A DNA stretch of 64,000 bases from JAKIYB01 sp964590255 (GCA_964590255.1 CAZPYA010000007.1:21506-85505), one strand, 5' to 3'; shown: positions 27,601-37,300, counted from the stretch's first letter. Notes: generated by a model not told the origin, from the sequence alone. Numbers and translations: made by a program.

Positions 27601-30600
27601 TGTTCGGGCCGGTAAAGGCGATGCCCGGCTGGTTATCGTTGCCCCACACGGTGCCGTCGGCGCGGGTGGTGGCAGTGGTCTGCGCCAGCACGCCCGCGGT
27701 GGTGCTGATCGTCACCGGGGTATTCGGCACCGGCACGCTGTTATCCGTCACCTGGATCTGGATGCGCGTGGTATTCACCCCGTTCACTACCAGCGTGGTG
27801 AGGTTCGGCGTCACGATGACCTTCGTCACATCGTTCTGCGGCTGCATGAGGATAGAGACGGTATTTTCCACCGGGCCACTGGTCGCCTTGACGGTGAGCG
27901 TCACCGCCAGGGAGGCCGGCGTTCCCTGCAGCACTACGGTGGCGATGCCGCTGGTGGTACGCACCTTGATATCGCGGGTAGAGCTACCCTGGAACGTGCC
28001 GCCGCCGGTGACGTTGAACACCACCTCGGTGTTATCCTCCACCGGCTGCCCGAAGACGTCATATACCTTAGCCGTAATGACTGCCTGCGAAGAGTTGTCC
28101 GCGACGATGGCGGGCACATTTGTAGTGAGGTCGATGCGGTTGGAAAAGAGGCCGACATAGGTGACCGGCACCGCGATGCTGATCGGCGGCTCGACGCTGA
28201 GCACGCCGGCCGTCACGGTGACGTTCGCCTGCACCTGCCCTTCCGGCAGCGAGGTCGCCTTCAGCGTGAAGGTCGCCTTGCCGTCGTCGCCGGTGGTGGC
28301 GACGATCGGAGCGACGCTGCCCATGGTGGCGGTGAGCAGCACCACGGTCTGCGGCACCACGTTGCCGTTCGCGTCTTTCACTTCCACCGTGCCGGTGGTC
28401 GAGGAACTGTCGCGCGCCGGCAGACGGTCCGTCTGCAGCGTCATATTGATAGCCGCCGGCTCGCCGTGTACGATAGTCAGCGAGGCGTCCTTATTCAAGG
28501 CGCCGACGAAGGCCACCACCGTGACCGTGCCGGCCTTGAAGCCGCCGCGTATCTTCACCGTCGCCACGCCGTTTTGGTCGGTGGTGGCGACATTGGTGTC
28601 ATCCGCATTGCCCGAGATGCCGTCCGCGCCGGGGAAACCGACGTTCAGGTCCGAGCAGGCAAAGGTGACGCGTTTGCCGGGCACCGGCACGTTTTTGCTG
28701 TCGGTCAACTTCGCCGTTGCGGTGATGATGCTGCCCTTCGCCGGGTCCAGCGATACATTCGGGTTCGTCGACTTCACCGCGGCGACTTCCTCGGCGCTCA
28801 GCGTGAGCGTAAGCGTCTCGGCGACCGGCTGCGTGATGATGAAGTGCGCCTGGTTGGAAATGCCAACGGCTTTGCCGTCCGCCAGCATGTTCACGGTAAT
28901 ATAGTCTTCGCCCGCGGCGACCGACTTCCAGTAGAGCACCGCCGTGCCATCCGCCGCCGTAGTAAGCTGCTGCGAGGCCATGGCGCCGGCGCCATCCGCC
29001 GTCTTCGCCAGCAGGCCGTTGCGGCAATCCACCACCAGCTCGACGCCGGCTACCGGCTGGCTGTCGGTGCCAACCGCGGTGATGGTCAGACGCTCGGCGG
29101 GCGCGCCCAGCGTCACCGTCAGATCGCTCGGTGAAATGGTGAGGTTGGCCACGTCCGGCAGCGGAGTGAGTCCGACCACCGGGAACGGGCCTGGCGCAGC
29201 CTGGCCGGCGGCATCCACCGGCACCAGCGTGTAGGTCACCGCCTGGCGCATCGGCGCCACCGGATCGCGGTAGCTATTGGTACCCCACGCCAGCGTGGTG
29301 AGCTTGGTGAACTTCTGCAGCAGCACCGCCCCGGTGACAGACGTGGAACCGGCGGCCAGCGTAGTGCTCGACCAGACCTGGAACGCATCGCCATCCGTCA
29401 TCGGCGACGCGCCATCGGCGTTCGTCACCGGCGCCTGCCAGTTCAGCGTCACGGCGCCGCGGCTGTTCGTCACCGTCAGGCCGGTGACGTTGCCGGGGAG
29501 CAGATTCACGCGCACCGCGGCGCTGATGACCGGATCGGACACGAATGCGCCGGCCACCGCGTCGACGCGGTAGGTATATTCATAGCCGTCCTGCACGGTA
29601 TCGTCCACGTAGGTGGTCTCGCCGCGCACGACAATGGTCTTCAGTAGCGTCCAACTCACCTGACGGGTGAGCGGCAAGGCATTATTGTGGTTGCGGATGC
29701 TGTCCATGCCGCGGCCGGGACTCTTCGTCAGGCCGTCAGGACGCCCAATCGTCGTCTTGCTGTTCGGGCTGGTCAGGCTGCCCATGGTGGCGCTCTTCTG
29801 CTGTTCCGTGCGGTAGAGCTTATACCCGGTAACGAAGGTGTCGGACGGGATGGGCCACTGCACGCGCAGCGAGACGGCGCCGGTGGCGCCGGTGCGCGGC
29901 ACGGTGGTCACGTCGACGCCAGTCGGGCCTTGCGGTTTGCCAGCGGCGACGATGATAGAGCCAACCACCTGCGTCGGGTTATACAGCCCGGCGGCGGTGA
30001 CGGCGAAGACACGATACTGATAGTTGCCGGTGGCAGGCACGGCGCGCTGGGCGTCGCGCAGGCCGGCAGAGACGATGTCGCCGTCCTGAGCCCAATCGCC
30101 GATGCCGCCACTGGCCAAACGGCGCTCAATGACAAAGCCCGTCACGAATGACGGCAGTGTGGTGCCGATTTCCCAATGGATGTTCACGATGCCGCCGGCG
30201 ACCGGCGTCACGGTGACCGTCTGCACGGGCGGCGGCACGCCGGGGCCGACGCCAGTGGTGTCGGCATTACTAAGGTTCACCACGTCATACGGCGTGGTGG
30301 ATCCATCGCTATATACGGCTACCAGTGCATACTCGTACAAATGCCCGGGCAGCGGCGGATTCGTGGAGCGCTGGCCGTCGGCGAAGACAAGGAAGTTGTT
30401 CTGCAGGTACATGTCGCCGACCGGCACGGTGGCGACCAGGTCGGTGGGCACCGCGCGGCCCGCCGCGCGCGAACCCGCGAGACCGCGGTCGGCGCGCTTG
30501 ATGCGGAAGGCGACTAACTGGTCGAATTTGTCCGGCTTCACCATTTTGAATTCGACGCCGGACGCGGTCGGCGCGGAATATGCGCGGCCGGGAACGATCA

Positions 30601-31459
30601 CCACCGGCGGCGCGGCGGATTTACTGCCGCCGCCCCCGCCCGCGATGGCGAGAATAGCCACGGCGCCGATGGCGCCAACAATCATGCCGAGGTTCGATTT
30701 CGGCTTCGCGGAGCCGATTACCGGCTCGTCGATCGGTTCAGTCGTCCGCGGTCCGGGTTTCACCGTGCCCGGATCGCTATTCGCCTGTACGATCGGTTTC
30801 CCGCCGGTGAGCTGCACGGCGAGGTTGCGCGCGATGTTATTGATCGCCTCGCCGTCATGCGCGACTTGCGAGCCGCCGTTGTCCGGCAACTGCCGGCTTT
30901 TGCCGATGACGATGAACGGAGAAGACATCGCCTTGCCGCCGGCGTCTTTCATCACCTTCACCGCTTTGAGGCTGATGTAAGTGCGCTGCGGGTCCGGCTT
31001 CGTCGTGAATTCGTACTGATCGATGGCCCCGTAGATCACCGCGTCCACGCCGAGCGCGGCGGCGAGATTCCCGGAGGCATTCACGCGGACATCGGGAGGC
31101 GTCTCCGGATTGACGGCGGCATCGTAATTCGCCATCAACTTCGCGAAATCGGCTTCTTCCATCGTCTTGCTGGCGCGGGTGAGGAACGGCGAGGTGCGGG
31201 TGAGTTCGTTCACCTCCACGCCGGTCTGCCCGATGAGCATGACCTGCAGTTCACGCGTAATACGGCTCGCCAGATCAAAGGGAGCGTCCGCATCGCCGGT
31301 GGCGATGGGCAACAGGATAATGTTCTGCCGCCCGCCGGCCGCCGCCTGCAGGGGGCTCGCCTGCAGCAACAGCATGAGGGTGGCGCTCGGGACCGTCATC
31401 AAGGCGGCGAGGATGCACATCATCGCCCGACCGTAGAGTCCCCGTATGAACTTCTTCAT
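18641..31459 (-). CDS. Giant secreted FN3/invasin-like (Big-1) repeat protein, 4272 residues
   Basis: Domain order: signal peptide (1-40); an alpha/beta domain (44-215; NIILLPIATGDAD, GVDAVIYGAI) resembling CsgG/LpoB-type periplasmic domains; a Pro-rich linker; a single hydrophobic segment (256-275) followed by a GGGGG turn; FN3-type modules (~400-800); then on the order of 30 Big-1/invasin-type Ig repeats of ~100 residues, recognisable by repeated D-x-x-G-x-A-x-V and NTPVTIST/VPDGTxVxF-type strands; and a final FN3 domain (last ~85 residues). No outer-membrane barrel, LPXTG or catalytic motif is seen. Big-1 arrays usually act as rigid stalks in adhesins. The ATG follows an AAAGGAG RBS. It is the last gene of the cluster and more than twice the size of any other gene here. 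Confidence 0.88.
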   Translation of the reverse strand: MKKFIRGLYGRAMMCILAALMTVPSATLMLLLQASPLQAAAGGRQNIILLPIATGDADAPFDLASRITRELQVMLIGQTGVEVNELTRTSPFLTRASKTMEEADFAKLMANYDAAVNPETPPDVRVNASGNLAAALGVDAVIYGAIDQYEFTTKPDPQRTYISLKAVKVMKDAGGKAMSSPFIVIGKSRQLPDNGGSQVAHDGEAINNIARNLAVQLTGGKPIVQANSDPGTVKPGPRTTEPIDEPVIGSAKPKSNLGMIVGAIGAVAILAIAGGGGGSKSAAPPVVIVPGRAYSAPTASGVEFKMVKPDKFDQLVAFRIKRADRGLAGSRAAGRAVPTDLVATVPVGDMYLQNNFLVFADGQRSTNPPLPGHLYEYALVAVYSDGSTTPYDVVNLSNADTTGVGPGVPPPVQTVTVTPVAGGIVNIHWEIGTTLPSFVTGFVIERRLASGGIGDWAQDGDIVSAGLRDAQRAVPATGNYQYRVFAVTAAGLYNPTQVVGSIIVAAGKPQGPTGVDVTTVPRTGATGAVSLRVQWPIPSDTFVTGYKLYRTEQQKSATMGSLTSPNSKTTIGRPDGLTKSPGRGMDSIRNHNNALPLTRQVSWTLLKTIVVRGETTYVDDTVQDGYEYTYRVDAVAGAFVSDPVISAAVRVNLLPGNVTGLTVTNSRGAVTLNWQAPVTNADGASPMTDGDAFQVWSSTTLAAGSTSVTGAVLLQKFTKLTTLAWGTNSYRDPVAPMRQAVTYTLVPVDAAGQAAPGPFPVVGLTPLPDVANLTISPSDLTVTLGAPAERLTITAVGTDSQPVAGVELVVDCRNGLLAKTADGAGAMASQQLTTAADGTAVLYWKSVAAGEDYITVNMLADGKAVGISNQAHFIITQPVAETLTLTLSAEEVAAVKSTNPNVSLDPAKGSIITATAKLTDSKNVPVPGKRVTFACSDLNVGFPGADGISGNADDTNVATTDQNGVATVKIRGGFKAGTVTVVAFVGALNKDASLTIVHGEPAAINMTLQTDRLPARDSSSTTGTVEVKDANGNVVPQTVVLLTATMGSVAPIVATTGDDGKATFTLKATSLPEGQVQANVTVTAGVLSVEPPISIAVPVTYVGLFSNRIDLTTNVPAIVADNSSQAVITAKVYDVFGQPVEDNTEVVFNVTGGGTFQGSSTRDIKVRTTSGIATVVLQGTPASLAVTLTVKATSGPVENTVSILMQPQNDVTKVIVTPNLTTLVVNGVNTTRIQIQVTDNSVPVPNTPVTISTTAGVLAQTTATTRADGTVWGNDNQPGIAFTGPNKAQVVTITVTGKGVTGASQITVRGGMPSLVELSLAGPWSLLRTNGRPATGADYQSSVYARVTDEYGNPVPDGTQVFFEIVEPQSYEFMAADDYLGNPYPAPGIPKPNTGKPYGSIDPVRTTAAGSCTATINSADRNAPAGGAEIIARVNRTDGRVVYSNTFRVAGPGAYQNRVLMVGGPVEGNPLDPSSYLSMDAPDTITAGTTITVRAYLYDALDQPCAGNTPYRMSFIFTDEQITAAPTIVGRTNEVGGVEQSVTISSLQGQSSRPFAVRFEVDQQLMEMPLDIYSDTITINAGTPSGMTLTLDPIVDGTSATQIYGYPEQVPGYLGPDQIGVIASSIVDRFGNPALPTRKDPAAKVTFSVGIGRMVPTLGSAAAAEQAMLDVDIVPYINGNTRTSRAYAYYRSRFHGAEKIYAYTGGASAQTPIKVIGGAATLKFDFDKAAVQMGAEVGTNLDVAKATITALDAAGKAIPAGDAVGVWLSSDQGALQNLPSFIALDGTSKITGDFKAYAAGNPGPGYLQYDWKSGIYSQTDQNIFNLKVVGPPATVEFINPPTFINSTDTVTLRVQVKDANGTPIVKDSMTVYFSVNNTGFVTVPDAGAVKIGDNGTATVQVKAADPTKVTNYNFRVTARVGALTVTTSNIAFLKPAKAITVSYIGATRLPTDSDVHEWLDGKKEEVTVEIKATDDAGYPVPDDTPLTSLSVTGVNATFVNPTTGLEIGNSPAGLTFLNGKVTLKLRGKGGAGGAATVVAESGAAKVTDDKSLTFVGPPAKITLTPRTASPGVVNSPVTVVATVLDTKDQPVFTGYKLNVYTTGAAATVNGAVGAQSITETNGAASFTVTGTTAGTVNIIAEYNTVSGTVPFVFEGTGAMVFSYTPAAARIFSDGISSVLVTVNGYLPGTTTPVPDGNTVTITTDKGHFANNTQSVTGTFRGGVYQARLYGQANPAVADLGAVTLEATSLDVKVPGGAFFYGPTDTITLDDPASLNVIINRAINLTAHIVDLLGNPVDGQIAIKTTDVANKVVNSTVNAVNGQANFNVTPTTVGAYKVEASSNGKKATLDFTVNLSIPTSITVAPVGVAAGSARIAADGSGAPLQYTITAMDAQGQPSGNFTARVQISPAGILCLDQYDFSGAAQQIDVPIDATGTGDFWMNGAAGSQVGPATIAVTAGTLSASSTVRLIGLTKTLVFTASGTRLLANDNDKLTFSVLARDEKNQTVMDGTPITLTALPVNAGDPPLGANEFRFSPSAPKTTNGSVTVDFYSNRIAIVKAGIDSGLNIRAAVDGDGGLITKDVKISSDGAQTLTLNLGVGQPARISADGISGPTGTNQTQLVVTGTAVNSLGTLLTGVQLNGLPVTVTSQKGILNNQLGTVTTRFDATGNATLTLSGTTSTTPGSSNVSATSGDATSNTQAVAFVNVAAAATGFTFVSNPVAVANKLKINQGASFTLDVTAKDAANPAQAVLKGTTFSITANGLSVTPVAGGGTDIITNDDTGRVRWTVTASMPGTRDIFVKAGDVTANAVFTVEVVPVAGDFSLLVKEEKRIFFDPTTTANLPKSTSFELTGYQTVGGPVQPYAEITLTTDMGTFVATQGVTPEANGKIAKVVLNQAGTMLVRMTGDGANVGTPNITAVSGTVNAVTKSLNTAALPIQFIGPPYRIIAQTASKYQTTLSDDLRVMQDDPVTITASVQDKAGNTVLDGFMVDFRLPAGSQGILRARSTLITGGTVKADLSSNYSGVFAVTAQAQDTTGADIAGVNDTTTVTIRTYARTITLDTTTPGRISQDGQEASKITVRGVDANGDAVLAGTPARFTILQADPLLAQLVDPLNEASFGAQQDVVFDKDGKAEIFVRGQGVVGKVGQVGVQVASYNTGKVPGPDASPIFQANITNQVALYGPGNLTADAPNLTAVMAPTKVVPGSTGTLTIALKKNGIAYNPAWYTITVTADTGALTGAQVLSTTGTTAGECALSYTITAEEAVTKLASINPQIKVTVKVDGSEQTAAGTITQDFFFTIADKPWPGITDPATKYTVTAKTPATLQDAAPNGGLNLNTEGTLTVQLRDAAGQTLGQGRDITILASDGFVGDDALGAPTAGTATVQTGTDGKITLRIKAPNQKPATGKLSLTFKDGANTLTQVDTLGNPMASNVIDINVKDAKLVATLTLESIGATKRIYYSTKAEDTVYTKNAAGNYVLLPLPTTTTVKFKGMTNDATPVGAAGASIVVSTDRGVIRKNGTVDAFESSKTYTLDATGTLTLDIQGNGLDADLGTPRFTVTAPDSNVTTTFDANPLQIVGKANTVTVTPSTVNFFQNAETNVAVTVLDKAGQAVLDGWPVEFIQSSVQWADPTVAEWWETGGDGIYRLPVAPVTTNGVCAGQFASNHSGRYTVGANVPKSFAPGAPPVPDYITSTQDVVVKTFARNYTVSKEAAYPTRILSDSTELTHLYVVCTDNDNKKLLEGVKVAARPNLGRIIQESDQNSYVDAPLTGQLFGGAFLEMPVNQDSEIRFFVRGRNRIGIVGLQINNNIAQAPFAPNPPVPVPVYNWDTVSAAVPGAPKIVLYGPPLGTAIFNVDLSSQTIAGTDTSNTVEANRRATYSLSILDQFGNPFPAGFRATIVDNGMKVNDPPVTQTDENGRLTLTHSLPLEGANILKRQITIYLEGEGSGGAINYTLAPQAPLPATNLIVTKPRSAIMPSSQVIGLSEALPFIARALDDDGNAALDGFPMTLTQVGLVTASVTQLSPITAVGGTVSGTLNPGNTAGKLTLRANYVNAGVPTQIGTSGTIFVGYPTAAAIAIPATGQVTSASTTAITANLTTVGQAVTSGYPVRLVITSGGGTFTGGVTTLDTTTNGAGQALFTYIAPAIAAGGSSATTITVYDGPGLTTTGQVRTSINLTVVNIPATPGAPNVATGSKQVVLTWSAPVATPAVTSYMVQYRINGGVWLTVGPVAATTTTITGLADTNTVDARVSAINAVGQTAYGATGSGVAGP

Positions 31460-31540
31460 GGTGAACCGCTCCTTTTGTCACATGCGCCCGCGCAGGCGCA
31501 GATACTGCCCGCTATACATAATGATGTCGCTATCCGCTGG

Positions 31541-34324
31541 TTATTTCACCGGCACCGTCAGGGAGGTCCGCGTGCGCTGTCCGTCAGCGGCTTCCGCGGT
31601 CAGCGTGCACAGGTACAGGCCGCCCGGCAGGCGGCGTCCCTGGGCATCACAGCCGTCCCAGATCGATGTGGTGAGTTCGCCACTCGAACGCCCGGGGGAT
31701 AGCGTTCGGACCAAGCGCCCGGTCGGTGTGCGCCACTCCAGCGTGACGGCAGCCGGCAGCGAGAGCGCATAGCGCACCGCCGCACCGGGGGCGGAGGCCT
31801 TGCCGGCCACCACCTGCACCTGGCTAAAACGGAGGCGTTCCAACTGACCGCCCGCCTGTAGCGTAAAGCGGCGAACGCCTCCTTGTCCACTATTATAACT
31901 ATACCCGGTGCTGGTGCGCAATGACACCTGCTGACCGGTCGTTTCGTCGGTGAGCACCACCGGCAGGCCGGCGGGCAGGTTTGACAAATCGGGCCAGCGC
32001 AGCGCCACCAGGGTCTCGGCGCGCGTGCACTGCACCTCGAACGTCCACGTCTTCGCACCGCCCGGCGCCTGCAGATACTGTGCGTAGTTGCCCGCCGCCC
32101 GCGTGCCGTCGCGACGCGCGAAGTAGGCGGACAGGCCGATCGGACTGATAGGCGGCTCCATGAGGTTGCCGTCCGTGCCCGCCTCGGTTGATGCCGGCGC
32201 CACACCGAAGACGTTTAGCGTATCCTTCGCCTCGCCCGCCTGCACCAGCAGGTTGACCTGCCAGCGCTCCGCCGTGCCGGCGGTGCGGTTGGCGCTGCGC
32301 GCCCCGGTGGTATTCGGATTCATCACCGCCAGCGTGGTGTCCGGCGAATAGACCAGCCGGCAACTCTCGCTGGCATACAGCCAGAACCCCTGATACGGCT
32401 TCAACTCGGTGGTGGTGGCGTTCAACGGCGCGGGATTGACCGGCGGCGTATACACGTTCTTCAACGGATCCCAGGCCCACAGTTCGGGACGGATAAGGCC
32501 GCGCGCCAACGCATCGGCGAACGGATACTCTTCGCTGTTCCAGATTACCCGGCACTTGCCCCACTCAGTGGTAAACTGGAAGGGGGTGCTGATGGCGTTC
32601 CATCCCTTATACAACTGCACGCGGTATGCTTCGCGCTGGCTCACCGCCGTGGCGTTGGTCAGTGACAGCGGCGTGGTGTTATTGACTTTCAGCCAGTAGG
32701 CGCGCCCCGGTTCCAGCGTCACGCCGTCGGACGCGGCGTATTTATAGCTCGACGTCACGGGGTCATACGACACCAACTGCACGTTTGGCCCAAGGCCGAG
32801 TGCCGTGCGGGCATCCGCCGTATTCACTCCGTCGTTGGGATCGGCATCCAACTGGAAGGGGAAGCCGATGAGGTGGGTCGCCGGCTGCAACGTGCGCTTC
32901 GGCAGCGCCGGCACGTTGACGTAGACGACGGTCGAGGTACTGCCGGTCAGGGAGTAGGTGGCGGTGATGCGCACCGGGATGCGCCCATACGCGGTGCCGG
33001 TGGGCACCAGCCGCCAACTGTATTCATCGTCCTCGGCCTTCTTCACCAGCCGTTCCTGCATCCCCCGCAACGTCAGGTTGTTGTAGCTGAGCGTCTGACC
33101 ATCGGCCAGCGCCAGGCCTTCGCCCGGATCGATGCTCACGCTGACATTCGGCTCGTCGATGAGCGAGTTATTGGTCACCCAGGCCGAGATTTCCGCGTAG
33201 TTCGGCGCATAATACCCGTTCTCGACCGGGAGGGTGGTTGGATCATCGCCGTCGCGGAAGCCGAGCCAGTCAGGCCCGTAGGCGGTAAGCGAATAGTGCC
33301 CCACCGTGTTAAATTGCGCCCAATTGAACTGCACCTCGCCGGTGATTTTCCGCGTGGCATTCGGCGCCAGCGTCAATACCGGATAATACAGGCCGACGCC
33401 GGTGTCATCGGCGAGGGCATCGCCGAGCAGCAGCGGCCACGGTTCGCCAGCATTTTCCGGCAGCAACGCTTCCTGAATATCAGTCCATGCATAATCGGGC
33501 AATGCGTCCCAGTTGGCGAAAACCAGACGCGACGGCCGTGTGACGGTATCACGCAACGGCTGACTGCCTTTCCACCAAGCCCGGTAGCCGTCATCGACGC
33601 CGGGGTTCTCTGGATATTCGATATACCATTTGTCGGGCACGGCGCTGCCCACGTATTCCGAAGTGACGTTCGTCGAGGTGCCGCCGGGGAAGCGATAGGG
33701 TGATTCCAGTATGTTCTTCAACGGTGTCATGCCACTGGCGTTGGTTGCCGTGCGCAGCGGCTCGTTCGGCGGCCAGGAGATGTTCTCCAGCACGCGAAAC
33801 CCGACGCGGCGCGAGTAGGGCGACAGGTTTTTCAGGGTGTATTCCCATTTCACCACGTCATGCACGAGGCGCATGCGGAACTCCACCGACATCGGGTACT
33901 CTTCGTCGTTATTCTTCCAGATGTAGCCAGCGCTACGCAGGTCGGGCTTCACGGCGGGGAAATCCTGAGTATCCGCTGCCTCGCCGACGCGAATCTCCTC
34001 GTCGCTATCAGCAATATACAAATATGCCTCTGACTGCAGCACCAGACGGCAATCGTCATCATACGGTGTGAACGGGTTGCCGTTCGTGGTGCCGAAGAAC
34101 CACGAGCCCATCGTGTCAGCGCTGGCGTTGTCGGCGCCCATGCCGGCGCGCGTGGTCGGGTTCGCCCAGAAATAGTAGCCGGGCGGATCGATGCCGACGC
34201 CGGGCGGCGGCGGTGGCAAGTAGATCACCTGCGCTACCGCGGTGGTAGCCAGGCTTATCAACAGCACCGCGGCAACGAGGCCGGCGGTGATGCCCTTAAT
34301 CGATGACAGATTACGTCGATGCAT
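31541..34324 (-). CDS. Secreted protein with C-terminal FlgD-type Ig domain and paired GYW modules
   Basis: 927 residues starting at the ATG at 34324 (GGAGG RBS 10 nt upstream). Signal peptide with GLVAAVLLISLATTAVAQ. Residues ~30-430 form an unrecognised beta-rich domain. Then come two copies of a module ending in an aromatic GYW/GFW motif (RAYWLKVNN, QGFWLYASES), a beta-sandwich with DLSNLPAGLPVVL, and a C-terminal FlgD-like Ig domain (TPTGRLVRTL ... DAQGRRLPGGLYLCTL). The same C-terminal series occurs in the M6 protease and the PD40 protein of this cluster. No active site is visible; a structural or substrate-presenting role is inferred. Confidence 0.75.
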   Translation of the reverse strand: MHRRNLSSIKGITAGLVAAVLLISLATTAVAQVIYLPPPPPGVGIDPPGYYFWANPTTRAGMGADNASADTMGSWFFGTTNGNPFTPYDDDCRLVLQSEAYLYIADSDEEIRVGEAADTQDFPAVKPDLRSAGYIWKNNDEEYPMSVEFRMRLVHDVVKWEYTLKNLSPYSRRVGFRVLENISWPPNEPLRTATNASGMTPLKNILESPYRFPGGTSTNVTSEYVGSAVPDKWYIEYPENPGVDDGYRAWWKGSQPLRDTVTRPSRLVFANWDALPDYAWTDIQEALLPENAGEPWPLLLGDALADDTGVGLYYPVLTLAPNATRKITGEVQFNWAQFNTVGHYSLTAYGPDWLGFRDGDDPTTLPVENGYYAPNYAEISAWVTNNSLIDEPNVSVSIDPGEGLALADGQTLSYNNLTLRGMQERLVKKAEDDEYSWRLVPTGTAYGRIPVRITATYSLTGSTSTVVYVNVPALPKRTLQPATHLIGFPFQLDADPNDGVNTADARTALGLGPNVQLVSYDPVTSSYKYAASDGVTLEPGRAYWLKVNNTTPLSLTNATAVSQREAYRVQLYKGWNAISTPFQFTTEWGKCRVIWNSEEYPFADALARGLIRPELWAWDPLKNVYTPPVNPAPLNATTTELKPYQGFWLYASESCRLVYSPDTTLAVMNPNTTGARSANRTAGTAERWQVNLLVQAGEAKDTLNVFGVAPASTEAGTDGNLMEPPISPIGLSAYFARRDGTRAAGNYAQYLQAPGGAKTWTFEVQCTRAETLVALRWPDLSNLPAGLPVVLTDETTGQQVSLRTSTGYSYNSGQGGVRRFTLQAGGQLERLRFSQVQVVAGKASAPGAAVRYALSLPAAVTLEWRTPTGRLVRTLSPGRSSGELTTSIWDGCDAQGRRLPGGLYLCTLTAEAADGQRTRTSLTVPVK

Positions 34325-34357
34325 GCTAACGTTCCCTCCACGCACTGGCCGCACCCC

Positions 34358-37300
34358 TTATTGCGCGGGCACGAGCGTCACGGCTTTCGCCGACTGCCCA
34401 TTGCCGGTGACGGCAAGTACCTGGCATTGATACGCGCCATTGGGGACAGTCCGCCCCTGCGTATCCTTCCCATCCCATGTCACGGACACTAACCCGGGCG
34501 CGCACACGCCGACCGCCAACCGGCGAAGCAGCGTGCCCGTTGCCGAACGAATCTCCACGGTGAGCGTCGCAGCCTGCGTTACCTGACAGGAGATCAGCAC
34601 GGCTCCCGTGCCGCGCGTGCGCAGCGCGCGCAGCTCTTGCACCCGCGGGGTGCCCGTCGTCTCCTGTGCCACGGTGAGGCTCAGGCGCCGGCTGGTTTCC
34701 GTCGCGCCCAGTGTCACCGGGAAATTGACCGCGGTGCGCAGGTAGCGCTCCTCGCCGGTGACGCTATCGCGCAGCGTCGCCGTCATGCCGGCGGGCAGCC
34801 GGGTAAGATCTGGCCAGGTGAGCATTACCTGCCCGCCCGCCGGACCGGTCACGTCAAGCTGCCACGTTACCCGCGGCGCCGCCTGTCGGTAATCGCGGAA
34901 AAGGCTGCCGCCCCCACGGGTGGCGGCGCTGGCCAGCCCGATGCCGCCCGGCGCCGCCGGCGGGGCATACAGGTCCAGCCCGTTGTCAATACTGTCCGTG
35001 GTCGTCGGCGCCACGCCGAGGATCACGCGCGTCGTCGCGCCGTCCGCGCGTGCCTGCACTGTCATCTCCCAGTTGGCCGCCGTGCCACGCGTGCGCACCG
35101 GACCCTGCACCGCCGCGGCGCGTCCGGCGCTTATCGGTTGGAAGATCAGGTTCAGCGGCTTCGCGGCGGTGCCGACCTTGGCGTGCAGCCAGTAGCCGCT
35201 CCACGGCTCCAGCGTGCCGCCGGGCAGCAGCGACGTGACGTAGGCCCCATTCGCCCAGGTATAGAGCGCCGGATCGAGCAGTCCGGCGGTGGCCGCTTCG
35301 GCGATGCTGTAGGTTACGCCGTCATACTCCGCCAGCAGCGAACCGAAAGACACCGCGAAGCTGAACGGGTTCCCGATCATGTTGAACCCTTGCGCCAGCG
35401 GCACCACGAATTGCCGGTCGCTGGGCACCATGTCGCCAGCCAGGCGCAGGGCTGCGGTGGCCACGCCCTTCCGTACCCAGTAGCCTTTCCCGGCGGGGGC
35501 GACGCTGTTGGCCGGATTGGTGCGGTCGTATGCCGCTCCATCGGTGTTCGTCAATTCGGCGAAAGCCGTCGGATACACCGCATAGCTGTTCGTCAGCGGG
35601 TTATAGCGCGCCAGTTCCAGGGTGTTCTGCCCGACGAAGACCATCGGCACCGTGCCAACGCCCATTACCGGCAGGCTGATCATGCGCATCTCCGCCGCCA
35701 GCATTTTCTCGGCGACGGTGAAGTTGAGCGTCTGCGTAACGGTGCCACCGAGCACCGTATCCAGCGAGGTAACGACCAGCCGATAGGTGCCCACCGTCAG
35801 CGGGCCGGCGAGGGTGCCGTTGAGCGGCACCGTGAGCTGCCCGGTATTGGCGTTGTAGTAGGTGGCCACGTTGCCCAGCGCGTTGCTGATCAGCGTCACG
35901 CCGTTCAGCGTCACCGTCAACTGGTTGACATCCAGGCTGGGGGCGACAATGCCGACCACCGGCTTGGTGACATACACCGTCGTGCCCGGCAGCGGACTGG
36001 TGAAGGTGACCGTGCTGCCGGTGCCGGTCTGCAGGTCGGCGATCACCGAGGTGCCGACGATGCGAATGTTATTGACGTCGACATAGGTATTCATGCCGAG
36101 GTAGCTCGTGCTGGCCGGGTTAGTCGTCGGGCCGAAATGCGTATTGTTGATCGTCCCCGGGAAAGCCGCGGAGGCGCCGACATTATAATAGTAGGTATTG
36201 ACGGTGACGGGCACGGTCTCGTACAGGTCGTCCGACGTGACGATTTTCACGCGCTGATGCGAATAGGCGGTCTGCAGATCGTTCATCGCCAGCGAGCCGA
36301 CAGTGTCGTCGACGTGATAGATGAGCAAGCCAGGATTCGGCAGGAAGCGGTCATATCCGATCTGCTGCCGGTTCTCGATGAGGAAATATTCCTTCGAGGC
36401 GGTGGACCCATTCGTCCACAGCCGATAGGCGATGCCGGTGGTCGTCTCCTGCGGCGGGATCGTTTCGTTCGCCCTGCGTCCCGGCACGTTGATGACGGCG
36501 GTCCAACCGAGCAACTGCTTGCACCAGGCATCGGGATGCGCCGGGGTGCTGCCGAAATACGTCCGTGCCGGATCGTAGGGGATCGATGAGTAGGACGGCT
36601 CGGTGGCGGCGCGATCCGGCAGGTAGCTGCCGGTGGCCATCAGCGTCCAGTTCCCGAGTGTCAAGCCGCTGTTGTAATCCGTATCGTAGAGGTCGGGCAG
36701 GCCGAAAGCATGACCGACTTCATGCGCCCAGATGCCGACCACGTCCCAGTAATGCGGGATGAACGGGGTGGCGATGCTCTTATTCTTTTCGTAGGCCTGG
36801 ATATCCAGCAACTGATTCGCGGCTTTTAAAATCCCGTCATTGCACATCGTCTCTGGAACGGTGACGTAGCCGTAAATCTCTGCCGGGTCATTCGTCAGGA
36901 TCGGCGTCGTGAGCCGCGCGGTATACGAATACAGGTCGAGTGAGGTGGTGCTCGGGTTGTTCTCGATCGCAGCTCCGGCGTGGATGAGAAGAATGCCGTC
37001 ATAGAGCGAAAAGTCGATTTTGCCGTCGGCGAGGGTGACCGTATCGCGCATCAGCGAGGAGAAGATGTCTTCCTTCGTGCTGGCGAAGTCAGCGCGATAC
37101 TCGGCAATGGTGCCGGGCAGGCGCACCACATTGGCCAGTGTCGTCTGCAGCGCTACACGGTTGCCGGAGACTTCAGTGTAATATTGCGCCAGCATGCGCA
37201 GGCGGCTTTCCAGGTAGCCCGGCTGGCTGGCCGGCCCCCAGGTGCTGTAGGGGAACGCGCCGGTACCCGAGGTTCTGGAGTCGGTATCCGGGATGAACTC

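Noticed and set aside
26375..29134. Long open frame (919 codons) on the plus strand opposite the giant gene
   Set aside because: Arg/His/Gly-rich composition typical of antisense frames in G+C-rich coding DNA, no RBS, no recognisable domain, and the minus-strand frame has clear Ig repeats.
18641..31459. CRISPR or DNA-level tandem repeats in the giant gene
   Set aside because: The repetition is at protein-fold level with diverged ~100-residue units; no regularly spaced identical short repeats were seen.
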